A DNA stretch of 38,514 nt from Acidobacteriota bacterium (lineage in GTDB: Bacteria; Acidobacteriota; Terriglobia; UBA7540): positions 33,566-72,079 of the forward strand of contig PLSX01000078.1 of assembly GCA_003165315.1 (NCBI GenBank). The letters run 5' to 3'. The notes beneath the pieces are model-generated. The model ran no database searches and was not told the DNA's origin. It saw only the letters and a program-made list of their open reading frames with translations. The translations under genes were made by a program, and so were the position numbers. Below are positions 16,345-24,860 of the stretch, one piece after another (the stretch's first letter is position 1; each line of letters begins with the position of its first letter).

Positions 16345-18663
16345 CTATTCAAGCTGTAGCACCGAAACACCCTCATAGGGTACCGTCAAGTGAACGGCAT
16401 TCTGTGCCATCGCGACCTCCCGCGATTGGTGAATGTCGTAGGCGCGATGATAACGCGATGGAAGCTTAATGCTGGCGGATTGATCCTCGCTGGTGTCATT
16501 AAAAACAATCAGCAGGCTGTGCTTCTTGCCTTCTACGAGGCGAGGGCGCACCTTGTCCGCAGTGACCACTGGTCGTGCGGCCTCGACAACGATCGAGCGC
16601 ACCAGTTCAATGCCCGCGTCATTTCCAGATGCGATGCTTGCTCCCAGGTTGGTGCCAATGTAATAGACCTGCCCCTTGCCGAGTTTCTTTTTGGCTCCCA
16701 CTGTTAAATCCTGGTATCGGGCAATGGGCGTGGCGGAGGTTATGTCAATGGGTGTAAGGTAGGTGTGTCCCTTCACGCGCAGCGGTTTAGGTTTGGTGAA
16801 GACGATTTCAGGATCAAAATAGATGCGTTCGGATGCGGCCAGGTGCGGAGGAGGGGCCATGGCTTTCGATTCCGTTCCCGCTGCCCTGTCGCGTACATCC
16901 AGCACTTCCCGCTGGAGGTAATAGCCTTCCTTCTCGCGATAGCCGAACGCCTCGGCGAGGCCGTAGGGTGGAACGGTGGGATTATAGAAGAAGCGCTCAT
17001 CAAACTGGCCGAAGGAGGTTTCGAGAATCAGCGTGCCGCCACCCTCCACATGCGCGCGCAACGCCTCACAGGTCTCTTTCCTTCCGATGAGGTGCCACGG
17101 TGCAATGATCACCTTGTACGCCGCAGTGGGAAGACTCGCGGGCTCGATAAAATCCACAAAATGATCGCAGTTCCAAAGCGCCTTGTAGTAGCCGCGGAAT
17201 GATTCCGTGGAAGCATCTTCGTTCCCGCTCATGGCGAAAGTCAGCAGCGAATTGTCCTGCTCAAAAAGGATCGCAACTTCGGGCTTGGGCTTATACCTTT
17301 CGATGATGTCCCAATGAGCCTGGATCAGTCGATTATCCTCGGCCGCCTCCAGCACTCGCTCTGTGGGTGAGCCGTCGCGAGCCACCAACCCAAACCCTGT
17401 CGCTTCGGTACCTGTTGCTTCCGAGTGATAAGTCCAGTAAAGAACTCCCTTGGCGCCGCATGCCACCGCCATCCAATTCCACAGCCGAATGTCACGCGGG
17501 CGCATGTGGGGGCTTTGCATCAAACCGTTGCTTCCGTGTCCGCCCTGGAGTTCGGTTGTCCAAAACGGCTTGTTGCCGGCATTGGAGCGCGTAATCTCAA
17601 GCCGGGACGCGCCCAGGTAGACGGGCATGGTCGGCATCGACTGCCAGCGCGGGAAGTTCGATACGCCCCAGGTGTCCACCACTTCCGCCAGCCGCCAGGT
17701 GTTGATGCCGGAGAGCGCCATGGGGTCAACCACCACCTGCCACCCCGCATGACTCTCAAGAATATGCTGCGAATCGACAGCCCGCACATTGTCCACGCGA
17801 AAGCGCATCTCATTTGTACTTCGGTCGATGATAAAGCGGCGCCAGTCTACCCAGTCCGCATACGTTCCCGGGCGGCGGGGGGGCTCAATGATGTTCCAAT
17901 CGGAGTATTCCCGCACCCATGCTGCATTCAGCCGGTCGATAGTGCCGTAACGGCGCTCGAGCCATTTACGAAATTCCGCAATGGTTCTGGGGCAATAGCA
18001 GAACAAGCGCTCTTCTGTCAGCACCGTATAGCGATGATCCTCCCCCGACGGCTCCAAGTGTGGCTCGTTCCAGCAGTCGTAGGCATACATCGATGGATGC
18101 TTCGCCACGGTCTTTGCCATCTCCTGGATGAACTGGGCGGCGGCTTGGCGCACGGGGTCCCAATCGAGGCACAGTCCCGGCCAGCCTCCGCTGACGTTCC
18201 CACTGCTGCCCGCCAGCCTCATGGGTTGATCTTTGGAGTCGACGTATCGGGTTTCAGGATGGGCCGCTTCCAGCCAGTACGGGGCGTACTCCGTATTGAT
18301 GCCATTTAAAACACGAAGCCCGAATTCGTCGCAATAGCCCATCACTTCTTCGAGCTCATCAAAGTTGAAGCGGCCAGACTCGCGACTGTGGTAAACCCAA
18401 GAACTAAAAATACGGATGGTGTTGAATTTGTAATCCTGCGCCAGCGTCTTCAGCATGGCGCGCCGCTGTGACGAGGGAGGATTGGGCGGACGATAAAAGG
18501 CCGAGCCGTAAATGAAGGGCTGAGTGGTGCGGGGCATGGGGCTTTCAATCGCTGCGGCTGTGGCGTGTGCTTGAGAAGCCAGAATCCGCATGCCTCCCCA
18601 GGCAAGACTGACCGTCCCCGTTGTGGCACATAGGAAATTCCGGCGGGAGACTTGATGACTCAT
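16345..18663 (-). CDS. Tat-exported GH42-family beta-galactosidase-like glycosidase
   Basis: A 772-residue retaining glycoside hydrolase. The start ATG 18663 gives a twin-arginine signal (SRRNFLCATTG, residues 6-16) and is preceded by GGAGA; an upstream in-frame start at 18753 would add 30 residues with no signal. The TIM barrel (about 45-430) has the acid/base Glu200 in CWNEPH and the nucleophile Glu371 in WTTELQGG. The trimer-type alpha/beta domain (about 450-630: IIAPWHLIGRKETCEALRAHVEGGGTLILETSFGQFDERFF) and a beta C-terminal domain follow. Members remove terminal beta-galactosyl or related sugars. The exact substrate is not shown by sequence. The exported protein upstream on the same strand ends 74 bases before it, so the two may be co-transcribed. 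Confidence 0.9.
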   Translation of the reverse strand: MSHQVSRRNFLCATTGTVSLAWGGMRILASQAHATAAAIESPMPRTTQPFIYGSAFYRPPNPPSSQRRAMLKTLAQDYKFNTIRIFSSWVYHSRESGRFNFDELEEVMGYCDEFGLRVLNGINTEYAPYWLEAAHPETRYVDSKDQPMRLAGSSGNVSGGWPGLCLDWDPVRQAAAQFIQEMAKTVAKHPSMYAYDCWNEPHLEPSGEDHRYTVLTEERLFCYCPRTIAEFRKWLERRYGTIDRLNAAWVREYSDWNIIEPPRRPGTYADWVDWRRFIIDRSTNEMRFRVDNVRAVDSQHILESHAGWQVVVDPMALSGINTWRLAEVVDTWGVSNFPRWQSMPTMPVYLGASRLEITRSNAGNKPFWTTELQGGHGSNGLMQSPHMRPRDIRLWNWMAVACGAKGVLYWTYHSEATGTEATGFGLVARDGSPTERVLEAAEDNRLIQAHWDIIERYKPKPEVAILFEQDNSLLTFAMSGNEDASTESFRGYYKALWNCDHFVDFIEPASLPTAAYKVIIAPWHLIGRKETCEALRAHVEGGGTLILETSFGQFDERFFYNPTVPPYGLAEAFGYREKEGYYLQREVLDVRDRAAGTESKAMAPPPHLAASERIYFDPEIVFTKPKPLRVKGHTYLTPIDITSATPIARYQDLTVGAKKKLGKGQVYYIGTNLGASIASGNDAGIELVRSIVVEAARPVVTADKVRPRLVEGKKHSLLIVFNDTSEDQSASIKLPSRYHRAYDIHQSREVAMAQNAVHLTVPYEGVSVLQLE

Positions 18664-18737
18664 TTTTTCTCCAGAGGCTTTATGGGGTGGTTGCGTGTGG
18701 CATTGTTGCGAACCGGCGGCGCGCGAACCCCCCCGAC

Positions 18738-20006
18738 TTATTTCTTGACGCATTCAAAGGTATATCTAAAACCGTCGACGCCCGAGCCGGGGGCAACGTC
18801 GGCGCGCTCTGGCTGCTCCTGGCAACCACGCTGTTTGAGGGAAAGCGAAACGCGGCCCGGCAGCAATTCCATCGCGGCTGTGCCGTCGTCACCCGTCATC
18901 GCTTTGAGGTCATCAATTATGTCCTCGTGTGAAAGTATCGCTTCGATTTCGACTTTGCCCAGGGGTTTGCGGCTAGAGTCAAATACCCTGATCAGCACGG
19001 GTTTATGCACCAACGATTTGGGGCTGGGTCCTTCAAGCATGGGAGCCATAATGGGGCCTAGTCTTGCGTCATGAAAAGCAGCAGGATTCTCGGCGTCCGG
19101 CGGGTACAAAACCAGTTGCGTGCTGGATACAAGGTTATCGTGCGTCAGTTCCGTGTGACGAAAGACCATGGTGTCCCGGCTGGCGACATCCCAGCGTCCC
19201 GTGACCCAGTATAAGGCCATGGGCAGGTGGGTAAATGAATATCGTCCGTCGCTCTCGGTAACTCGCTGGTCGATCACCTGTCCTTGCGCGTTGCTCAAGG
19301 AAACGCGAATGCCGGCGCGCGGCTGAAGGTCCTGGCCGCCCACGGCCGTCCCGTTCACTTCCCCCACCGCGTCAGGAAGGGGCGGGCGCAAATCAATCGT
19401 AATCGTGTTACTGGTGATTTCCCCTTGCCAAAGATCGGCGCCGAGGCTGTTGGGGAAGATATCCCCATTGGAATAGCTCGCCGCATAGTTTACGGTTAAC
19501 TGGTAATTGCCCCAGATTGGTTTCTGGCCCTCGGACAACGCCGGCTGCATATGTACGATGGACGTCTCTTCATAATCCTCTCCGGCAGCCAACTTGATGA
19601 GACGCGGTTTGGGCATTTGCACGTATTCGAGGACCGTTGCTTCTGCTGCCGTTACGACTGACTGCGCGGCCTTTTCGTCGGCGGGGAGGAGATTCACTTC
19701 CACTGTTGAGCCCCCCGAAGTCTTGAGGGGTCGGTTTTCCTCTTGAAGGGTCTCAACCGGCGGGTGCTTGCCGCGTGCCCGCCGATAAAGCCAAAGGGTT
19801 TGCGATGAGGAGTTGTGGACGTGCAGCACAATGCGGGCCGCTTCCGGCTCTGCAACGTAAGGCTGCTTCAGGGATATGAGCAACTTTATCTGTTGTGATG
19901 CTGGCGGTCGAGCGCACATCGCTGGGAATGAGAAGCCAGATATGATAATGGCAAGCACTGCGGCAATATTCATCAGCTTTGGGTGGCGTTGAACCATCGG
20001 CAACAT
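18738..20006 (-). CDS. Exported protein with a carboxypeptidase-regulatory-like domain
   Basis: A 422-residue secreted protein of no recognised enzyme family. Residues about 12-33 form a signal peptide (AAVLAIIISGFSFPAMCA). Residues about 38-210 look like a beta-sandwich of unknown type (LLISLKQPYVAEPEAARIVLHV...). Residues about 215-300 match the CarboxypepD_reg/Cna-B pattern: GEVNGTAVGG, IRVSLSNAQGQVID, ESDGRYSFTHLPMALYWVTG. A second such fold may follow at 340-400 (IRVFDSSRKPLGKVEIEAIL...MTGDDGTAAMELLPG). The start could be ATG 20006 or 19997; the second has AGG at better spacing. It precedes the GH42 gene on the same strand and may act with it at the cell surface. That link is an inference from order. 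Confidence 0.75.
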   Translation of the reverse strand: MLPMVQRHPKLMNIAAVLAIIISGFSFPAMCARPPASQQIKLLISLKQPYVAEPEAARIVLHVHNSSSQTLWLYRRARGKHPPVETLQEENRPLKTSGGSTVEVNLLPADEKAAQSVVTAAEATVLEYVQMPKPRLIKLAAGEDYEETSIVHMQPALSEGQKPIWGNYQLTVNYAASYSNGDIFPNSLGADLWQGEITSNTITIDLRPPLPDAVGEVNGTAVGGQDLQPRAGIRVSLSNAQGQVIDQRVTESDGRYSFTHLPMALYWVTGRWDVASRDTMVFRHTELTHDNLVSSTQLVLYPPDAENPAAFHDARLGPIMAPMLEGPSPKSLVHKPVLIRVFDSSRKPLGKVEIEAILSHEDIIDDLKAMTGDDGTAAMELLPGRVSLSLKQRGCQEQPERADVAPGSGVDGFRYTFECVKK

Positions 20007-20078
20007 CCTGAGCAGGGTTACATGATGACTCTTTGCAATTCGATCAGCAACGCACCTATCGTACCCTCATCCTGTCCC

Positions 20079-21242
20079 TTAAAGCACCCGAAGGATTAAG
20101 CACTTCAGGTAATGCGTTTCAGGAACGGTGAGCAGAATGGGATGATCTCGCGACTGCATGCGGCGTTCCACCACGACGGCGGTGCGGTGCGCGTCCAGTG
20201 CGGCGTTGGCGGCCAGTTCCAGCAGGTCAGCCTCGCTCACATGGAAAGAACAAGAACAGGTAACCAAGTACCCGCCGGGGTTCAGGATCTTCATGGCGCG
20301 AAGATTGAGTTCCTTGTATCCGCGCAGTGCCGCTTCCAGATTGTTTTTCTGTCGCGCGAATGCGGGAGGGTCAATCACCACGATGTCGAACCTCTGCCTT
20401 TCCTGGTCCGCAGTCTTCAGCAGGTCAAAGCAGTTGGCTTCCACCCATTTTACGTTGTTGAAGCCGTTCAGACCCTGGCTACGTTCCGCTTGTCGCAGGG
20501 CATCCGCGGAGCCATCCACGCCCAGCACCGATTCACATTGCGGGGCCAGCGCCAGGGCAAATCCTCCCGTGTAGGTAAAGCAATCCAGCGCGCGCCCATG
20601 AGCATAACCGGCGGCCGCGGCGCGGTTTTCCCGCTGGTCGAGAAACCCACCCGTCTTCTGCCCGTGCATCAGGTCGTAGCGCATCTTGATGCCGTTTTCT
20701 TCCACCACCACTTCGCTGACGTCCTCGCCTGCCAGCACGCCAATCTGCTCTGGCAAACCCTCAAGACTGCGCACGGCAACGTCATTACGCTCCAGGATCG
20801 ACCGCGGAGCGAAATCCTTTTTCAGAATCTCAACCACCGTGGATTTCAGCCGGTCCATGCCTTGGCTCAGGGTTTGAATCACGAAGCAATCGCCATAGCG
20901 GTCAATAATGAGGGAGGGAAGCAGATCGCCCTCGGAAGAGACCAGCCGATAGGCCTGTACGCCAGCCGCCACCTGCTGGCGGAAAGCGGCTGCGGCGCGA
21001 ATTCGCTCGGCGAGGAAGGCGGCGTCAAACGGCCGTTCTTCCCGCGTCAAGAAGCGCAGCGAGATTTGCGATTGGACGCTATAGAGAGCTTGCCCATGAA
21101 AGCGCTTGCGTTGATCGATGACGCGCACCACGCCCGCCTCGACTCCCGTGGGAGGGATGACGTCGGAGCTGTAAATCCAGGGATGGCCGGAAGCCAGCCG
21201 CTCCACTCCGCGTTTCGAGATGGTGACTGTAGGCGCGATCAT
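20079..21242 (-). CDS. rlmI: RlmI-like 23S rRNA (cytosine-C5) methyltransferase
   Basis: A 387-residue SAM-dependent RNA methyltransferase of the RlmI/YccW family, close to the usual 390-400 residues. An N-terminal PUA domain spans about 3-75 (ISKRGVERLASGHPWIYSSDV), an EEHEH-type middle domain follows (DLLPSLIIDRYGDCFVIQ...), and the Rossmann methyltransferase domain from about 190: DQRENR, the SAM motif ALDCFTYTGGFALALA, the acidic VLGVDGS, and the catalytic DPPAFARQK, ending VTCSCSFHVS, which holds the Cys used in C5 methylation. E. coli RlmI makes m5C1962. The start codon is ATG with a weak ribosome site. It faces away from queA with 219 bases between. Confidence 0.88.
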   Translation of the reverse strand: MIAPTVTISKRGVERLASGHPWIYSSDVIPPTGVEAGVVRVIDQRKRFHGQALYSVQSQISLRFLTREERPFDAAFLAERIRAAAAFRQQVAAGVQAYRLVSSEGDLLPSLIIDRYGDCFVIQTLSQGMDRLKSTVVEILKKDFAPRSILERNDVAVRSLEGLPEQIGVLAGEDVSEVVVEENGIKMRYDLMHGQKTGGFLDQRENRAAAAGYAHGRALDCFTYTGGFALALAPQCESVLGVDGSADALRQAERSQGLNGFNNVKWVEANCFDLLKTADQERQRFDIVVIDPPAFARQKNNLEAALRGYKELNLRAMKILNPGGYLVTCSCSFHVSEADLLELAANAALDAHRTAVVVERRMQSRDHPILLTVPETHYLKCLILRVL

Positions 21243-21461
21243 CTCTTAACTTTAGCACACATAAGAAGTCTGGGCTCCGAGGTCCGAAAAAGTGTGAACA
21301 ACCAGTGACAAGTGACATGAGACGTGTAACGGGTGCGGTGTGACAAGAGAATGTGCTTGCAACCCGCAGCCTGACCCCTCAATCCTCAACCGAGTCCCAA
21401 ATCCCGCCATCCCCACAAACACCCTTCATAATTCTTAATTCCTAATTCATAATTGAAGTTC

Positions 21462-22547
21462 ATGCTCCTCGAAGAATTTGATTACACGCTTCCCTCTGAA
21501 CTGATTGCCCAAAGGCCGCTGGCTGAGCGCGATGCTTCGCGCATGTTGGTGCTGGATCGTGCCGGCAAGCGGTGGGAGGACAGGTCATTCAAGGACATCT
21601 CGCAACTGCTCATGCCCGGCGACCTGCTGGTCTTCAATAACACAAAAGTTTTTCCTGCGCGCTTATTGGGCCGCCGGCGCGGAATTACTTCGCAGCATGT
21701 GGGAAAGAACAATCCTGCTCAAAAAGGCTTTTTGACAGGTGAAACCGAGCTTTTTCTGACGCGCCAGGAGAGCGATGATGTCTGGCAGGGATTGGTCCAC
21801 CCAGGGCGCAAGGTGCGTACGGGTGAAATTCTGGTGTTTGGCGACGATGAGCTGGAAGCGGAGATCCTGGGCCGGGGCGAATTTGGTCTGCGCCGGGCGC
21901 GGCTGCGGGTGCGCACGGGAACGGTTGAAGAGACCCTCGACCGGCTCGGCCATGTTCCCTTGCCGCCCTACATTCAGCGCCGTGATGAAACAAGCGACCG
22001 AACGACATATCAAACCGTCTACGCCAAGGTTCGCGGGGCGGTGGCGGCCCCCACTGCGGGGCTGCATTTTACCGAGCGGATTTTGAGGGAGCTCGCCGCG
22101 CGCAGTGTGGAGACGTGTGAAGTAACGCTGCATGTAGGGCTGGGAACTTTTCAGCCCGTACACGTGAAACAGATTGAGGATCACCACATGGAGGCCGAGC
22201 GGTACGAAATTTCAGAAGGCGCAGCAACCGCCATCAATCGTGCGCTTGACCAGCGCCGGCGCGTCATCGCTGTGGGCACCACAAGCGTCCGCACGCTGGA
22301 AACTGTGGCTCGTGAGCATGCTCGCCGCATAGTGCCGGGCGCCGGAGAATCGCGCCTCTTCATCACGCCGGGATTCCCGTTCCGGGTCATCCGCGGATTA
22401 CTGACCAATTTTCACCTCCCACAATCGACGCTGCTGATGCTAGTCTCCGCTTTTGCGGAAAAGGATTTCACCCTGCGCGCCTACCGTCATGCCGTGGAGC
22501 AGCGCTACCGGTTCTACAGCTATGGCGACTGCATGTTGATTCTTTAG
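21462..22547 (+). CDS. queA: S-adenosylmethionine:tRNA ribosyltransferase-isomerase
   Basis: A 361-residue enzyme that moves the ribosyl moiety of SAM to preQ1 in tRNA, forming epoxyqueuosine. Family motifs are plain: FDYTLPSELIAQRPL at the start, LVFNNTKVFPARLLG, VGLGTFQPVHV, DHHMEAERYEIS, TAGLHFT, VGTTSVRTLE, FLTNFHLPQSTLLMLVSAF near the end. The start is ATG 21462; the frame also opens at TTG 21453, but the upstream sequence is AT-rich low-complexity (repeated TAATTC/CATAATT). A small insert (GITSQHVGKNNPAQKGFLTG, near residues 70-90) lengthens the first part compared with E. coli. It is likely monocistronic. Confidence 0.95.
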   Translation: MLLEEFDYTLPSELIAQRPLAERDASRMLVLDRAGKRWEDRSFKDISQLLMPGDLLVFNNTKVFPARLLGRRRGITSQHVGKNNPAQKGFLTGETELFLTRQESDDVWQGLVHPGRKVRTGEILVFGDDELEAEILGRGEFGLRRARLRVRTGTVEETLDRLGHVPLPPYIQRRDETSDRTTYQTVYAKVRGAVAAPTAGLHFTERILRELAARSVETCEVTLHVGLGTFQPVHVKQIEDHHMEAERYEISEGAATAINRALDQRRRVIAVGTTSVRTLETVAREHARRIVPGAGESRLFITPGFPFRVIRGLLTNFHLPQSTLLMLVSAFAEKDFTLRAYRHAVEQRYRFYSYGDCMLIL

Positions 22548-22608
22548 CCGCGCCCGGATTCCCGGCATTCCGTAACCATTCCGCTCAGTTTCGCATCTAA
22601 TCACTTTA

Positions 22609-22627
22609 GGCTGCATTCTTTGCAGCC
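22609..22627 (+). terminator. Hairpin 60 bases after queA
   Basis: GGCTGCA, loop TTCTT, TGCAGCC, followed by TTGTGT. A 7-bp stem with a weak U-tail; a plausible but not strong terminator for queA. Confidence 0.45.
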
Positions 22628-22673
22628 TTGTGTAACCGAAATTCTTTTTGCCACGTCAATGTGAGTGTAGGGC

Positions 22674-22698
22674 GGACGATCTGATAACCCAATCGTCC
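22674..22698. promoter_or_regulatory. Inverted repeat upstream of the small exported protein
   Basis: GGACGAT (22674-22680), 11-base loop, ATCGTCC (22692-22698), ending 29 bases before ATG 22728. It may be an operator or a leader hairpin of that gene. Confidence 0.35.
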
Positions 22699-22727
22699 GA
22701 AATTGAAACCAAAACTGGTTAAGAATT

Positions 22728-23090
22728 ATGAAGACATTTCGCAGCCTTCCCATACCGTTCCTGATCTTGATTCTGGCGGGTGTGGTGTCCCTATACAGCC
22801 TTATTGCCACGCGCAGTTCAGGGGCCGCCATGGCCCAGGGTGATTCCCTGCAAATGCAAACAGTGGAGCAGGACCGCGTTGCCGCAATTTATTTCCAGGT
22901 CTTGTCCTGGCTGTCGGATGTAAACGCTCGGACATCGAAGCCAGCGCACGCCAAGCCCCAACCTGCTTCCGTGCCGCAGATGGCGCACCACCCGCGAAGC
23001 AGTGAATGCCGGGTGAGCATTGAACTCTGCACGTTTCATCCTTCCAGGAAGCTTGCCATCAGTGAAGCCGGCGCTCACATCTGGTATTAA
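22728..23090 (+). CDS. Small exported hypothetical protein
   Basis: A 120-residue open frame. Residues 1-24 (MKTFRSLPIPFLILILAGVV...) form a convincing signal peptide or anchor. The rest is hydrophilic with a central Pro/Ala/Lys-rich stretch (TSKPAHAKPQPASV) and two cysteines near residues 94 and 102. No family recognised. No clear ribosome site precedes the ATG, so the call depends mainly on the signal sequence; it could be spurious. Confidence 0.45.
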   Translation: MKTFRSLPIPFLILILAGVVSLYSLIATRSSGAAMAQGDSLQMQTVEQDRVAAIYFQVLSWLSDVNARTSKPAHAKPQPASVPQMAHHPRSSECRVSIELCTFHPSRKLAISEAGAHIWY

Positions 23091-23281
23091 GTCTCTGCTT
23101 TGGAATGCAGCGGCGAAGTTGCCGCTTTCACAATCTTGCTATAAGTTGAAACGTATAAATTTCCCGGCAACGCTGGGAAGGCGGCAGCTTCTCTGGTGCA
23201 GCCCAATTTGCTGCGTGTAGCTTCTATCCATGCTTCGCTACCAAGCCGCGATTTGGTTAAAGATTCGGCGAGTGGCTCTTG

Positions 23282-24562
23282 CTAAGGTCTTCTGACATAA
23301 ACGGACGTTTTCGGGTTGTAGTTTCGCCAGTCGAACCAGTAGTCTTTGATGGCTGCGACAGGTTCAAGGCAAAGTCCTGACGCCTTGCCTGAAACGGCGC
23401 AGCCTTGGAAATTCCATTCGCTTCCCGTGGCTTCATCCATCAGCAAGGGTGCTTTGGATGCCTGCTTCAGCCACGCGGCATCATGCGGATGGGATTGCTT
23501 GTCATCGAGCGTGCGGTAGAAGGCCGGATGGCCTTCGATGCCGGGTATCTGGTCGCGGAAGAGGCGCACCGATTCTCCATCCGGGCCCACCACCAGCAGA
23601 ACCGGTTCCTTCCCCACGCGGTCAAGCACCAGCTTCTCCTGAATCACTGAGTCGTAAGGAAAAGCACGGCTTGCCCCGAAAGCCTGGACGCCCAGCAGGA
23701 GAGTGCGTGGCTCAAGACCGCGGGCGGGGTCGGCAAAGCTAAGCACGATCCGCTCTTTCTTCATCGTCACTTCCCAATCTTTCTTCTCATAATCCGAAGC
23801 GTACTTGGCCACATTTTTCAGGACGGTCCCGCCCGGCTCCTCCGCTGCCCAGAGGCCAAACGACAGTTCATCGGAAGCGACCAGTTTCAGCCGACGGCCT
23901 TGCAGCGGACCGGAGACGGCTTCACCGGTTATTTGCTGCCAGTATGAGCCAGTCTGATCGTCCCGCATCAGAAAATTCTGGTTGTTGATTCCGGCCAGGT
24001 GGAAAGTCAGGACCAGGCCGCCACTCTCGCGAGTCCACACCAGACCGGTGTGGCAGAGCGTTCAATAAGTCGCGACAATCGGCTCCTGGCCCACCACATC
24101 GTTGATTACGTGATGGTAGCCCATGCTGCGGATTGGATAGGCGCGGGCCATGCCGCCCAATTTGACGGCTAGGACCATGTCGTCTGGGTCGACTTTGGCT
24201 TGCTGAATGGGCACAAAGAGCGGATGAACATCCGGATGAAACATCAGCTCAAAGACATTCACCTTGGAGAGAACCGCGAAAGCGCAAACTAGCAAGGTGC
24301 CGGCCGCCGCCAGCCTTCGCCGTGAAATCAGGGGCTGCGCCCGCCAATACCAGAGCAACCCGCCAAGGGCAAGAAACGCGCAGGCAAGCTCGATGGGCGG
24401 TCGAATCTGAATGATCTCCAGAGCTGCCGCTAGCTCGCGTGGTCCTTGGTGGCGGAACGGGCGAATCACATAGATCGGGTAGGCCGCAGCGACCAACGAC
24501 ACCAGGCCCAATGGGATCAAGAACCAGGGGTACGTCACCGTGCGGCGCGAAGAGCTATTCAT
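23282..24562 (-). CDS. DUF3179 membrane protein with in-frame UGA: candidate selenoprotein
   Basis: One reading frame of 426 residues interrupted only by TGA at 24062-24064 (codon 167). Before it are three membrane helices (about 10-32, 55-72, 80-105) and the start of a DUF3179 domain (ARAYPIRSMGYHHVINDVVG, then EPIVATY). After it, with no frame change, come TLCHTGLVW and the rest of the domain, ending WFDWRNYNPKTSVYVRRP. In DUF3179 proteins the motif here is TYCPLC; the UGA replaces the first Cys, giving U167-T-L-C170, the UxxC form common in selenoproteins. A SECIS-like hairpin begins eight bases after the UGA. Both halves keep family sequence with no further lesions, which a drifting pseudogene would not be expected to show. 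Alternatives are a recent nonsense mutation or two separate genes. DUF3179 function is unknown. It lies 298 bases downstream of the C26 amidase gene. Confidence 0.75.
24035..24064 (-). promoter_or_regulatory. Candidate bacterial SECIS element following the UGA
   Basis: Reading the minus strand: UGA (24064-24062), eight-base spacer, arm CCACACC (24053-24047), loop GGUCU (24046-24042), arm GGUGUGG (24041-24035). The stem is perfect over 7 bp. The apical loop GGUCU equals the loop core of the E. coli fdhF SECIS (AGGUCU), where the G and U contact SelB. There are 15 bases between UGA and the loop, against 18 before the equivalent G in fdhF, so the geometry is about one codon shorter. Confidence 0.65.
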
Positions 24563-24860
24563 TAGAGATTGACCTTAGTCTTCCAGATTGGATTTCGCCC
24601 CTGTGATCCCGGCCTCGATGTACGGCTTTGATTGCCGCTAACGTGGCGTTCCTACAACGTACGGCATCGCGGGCGAAAACGCAATCATCGCGATGATGCG
24701 GGGCGTTGGTCCCCAGCGAGGACTATTTCCGGATGGACCGTTTGGGGCCGGGCCTCGGGGTGCTGGCGCGCATTTTTGCCATGGCAGTCCCGGCCCGGAA
24801 GAAGCGCACAGACAGGAGTGCCGTGCCACGGGAGACTGTTCCAACGCCATCCCTGAGGTT
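24563..24860. other. Intergenic, no gene recognised
   Basis: 298 bases between the C26 amidase and the DUF3179 gene, both on the minus strand. GC-rich; overlapping plus-strand frames exist but show no family features. No clear promoter or terminator found. Confidence 0.35.

Noticed and set aside
17425..18309. A 294-codon plus-strand frame opposite the GH42 gene.
   Set aside because: Antisense shadow of a gene with clear catalytic motifs.
20112..21308. A 398-codon plus-strand frame opposite the rRNA methyltransferase gene.
   Set aside because: Antisense shadow; no start signal and no recognisable domain.
23282..24562. Two separate genes: a 166-residue membrane protein and a DUF3179 protein starting at GTG 24040.
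   Set aside because: The frames are continuous, the split falls inside one conserved domain, and there is no ribosome site before 24040.
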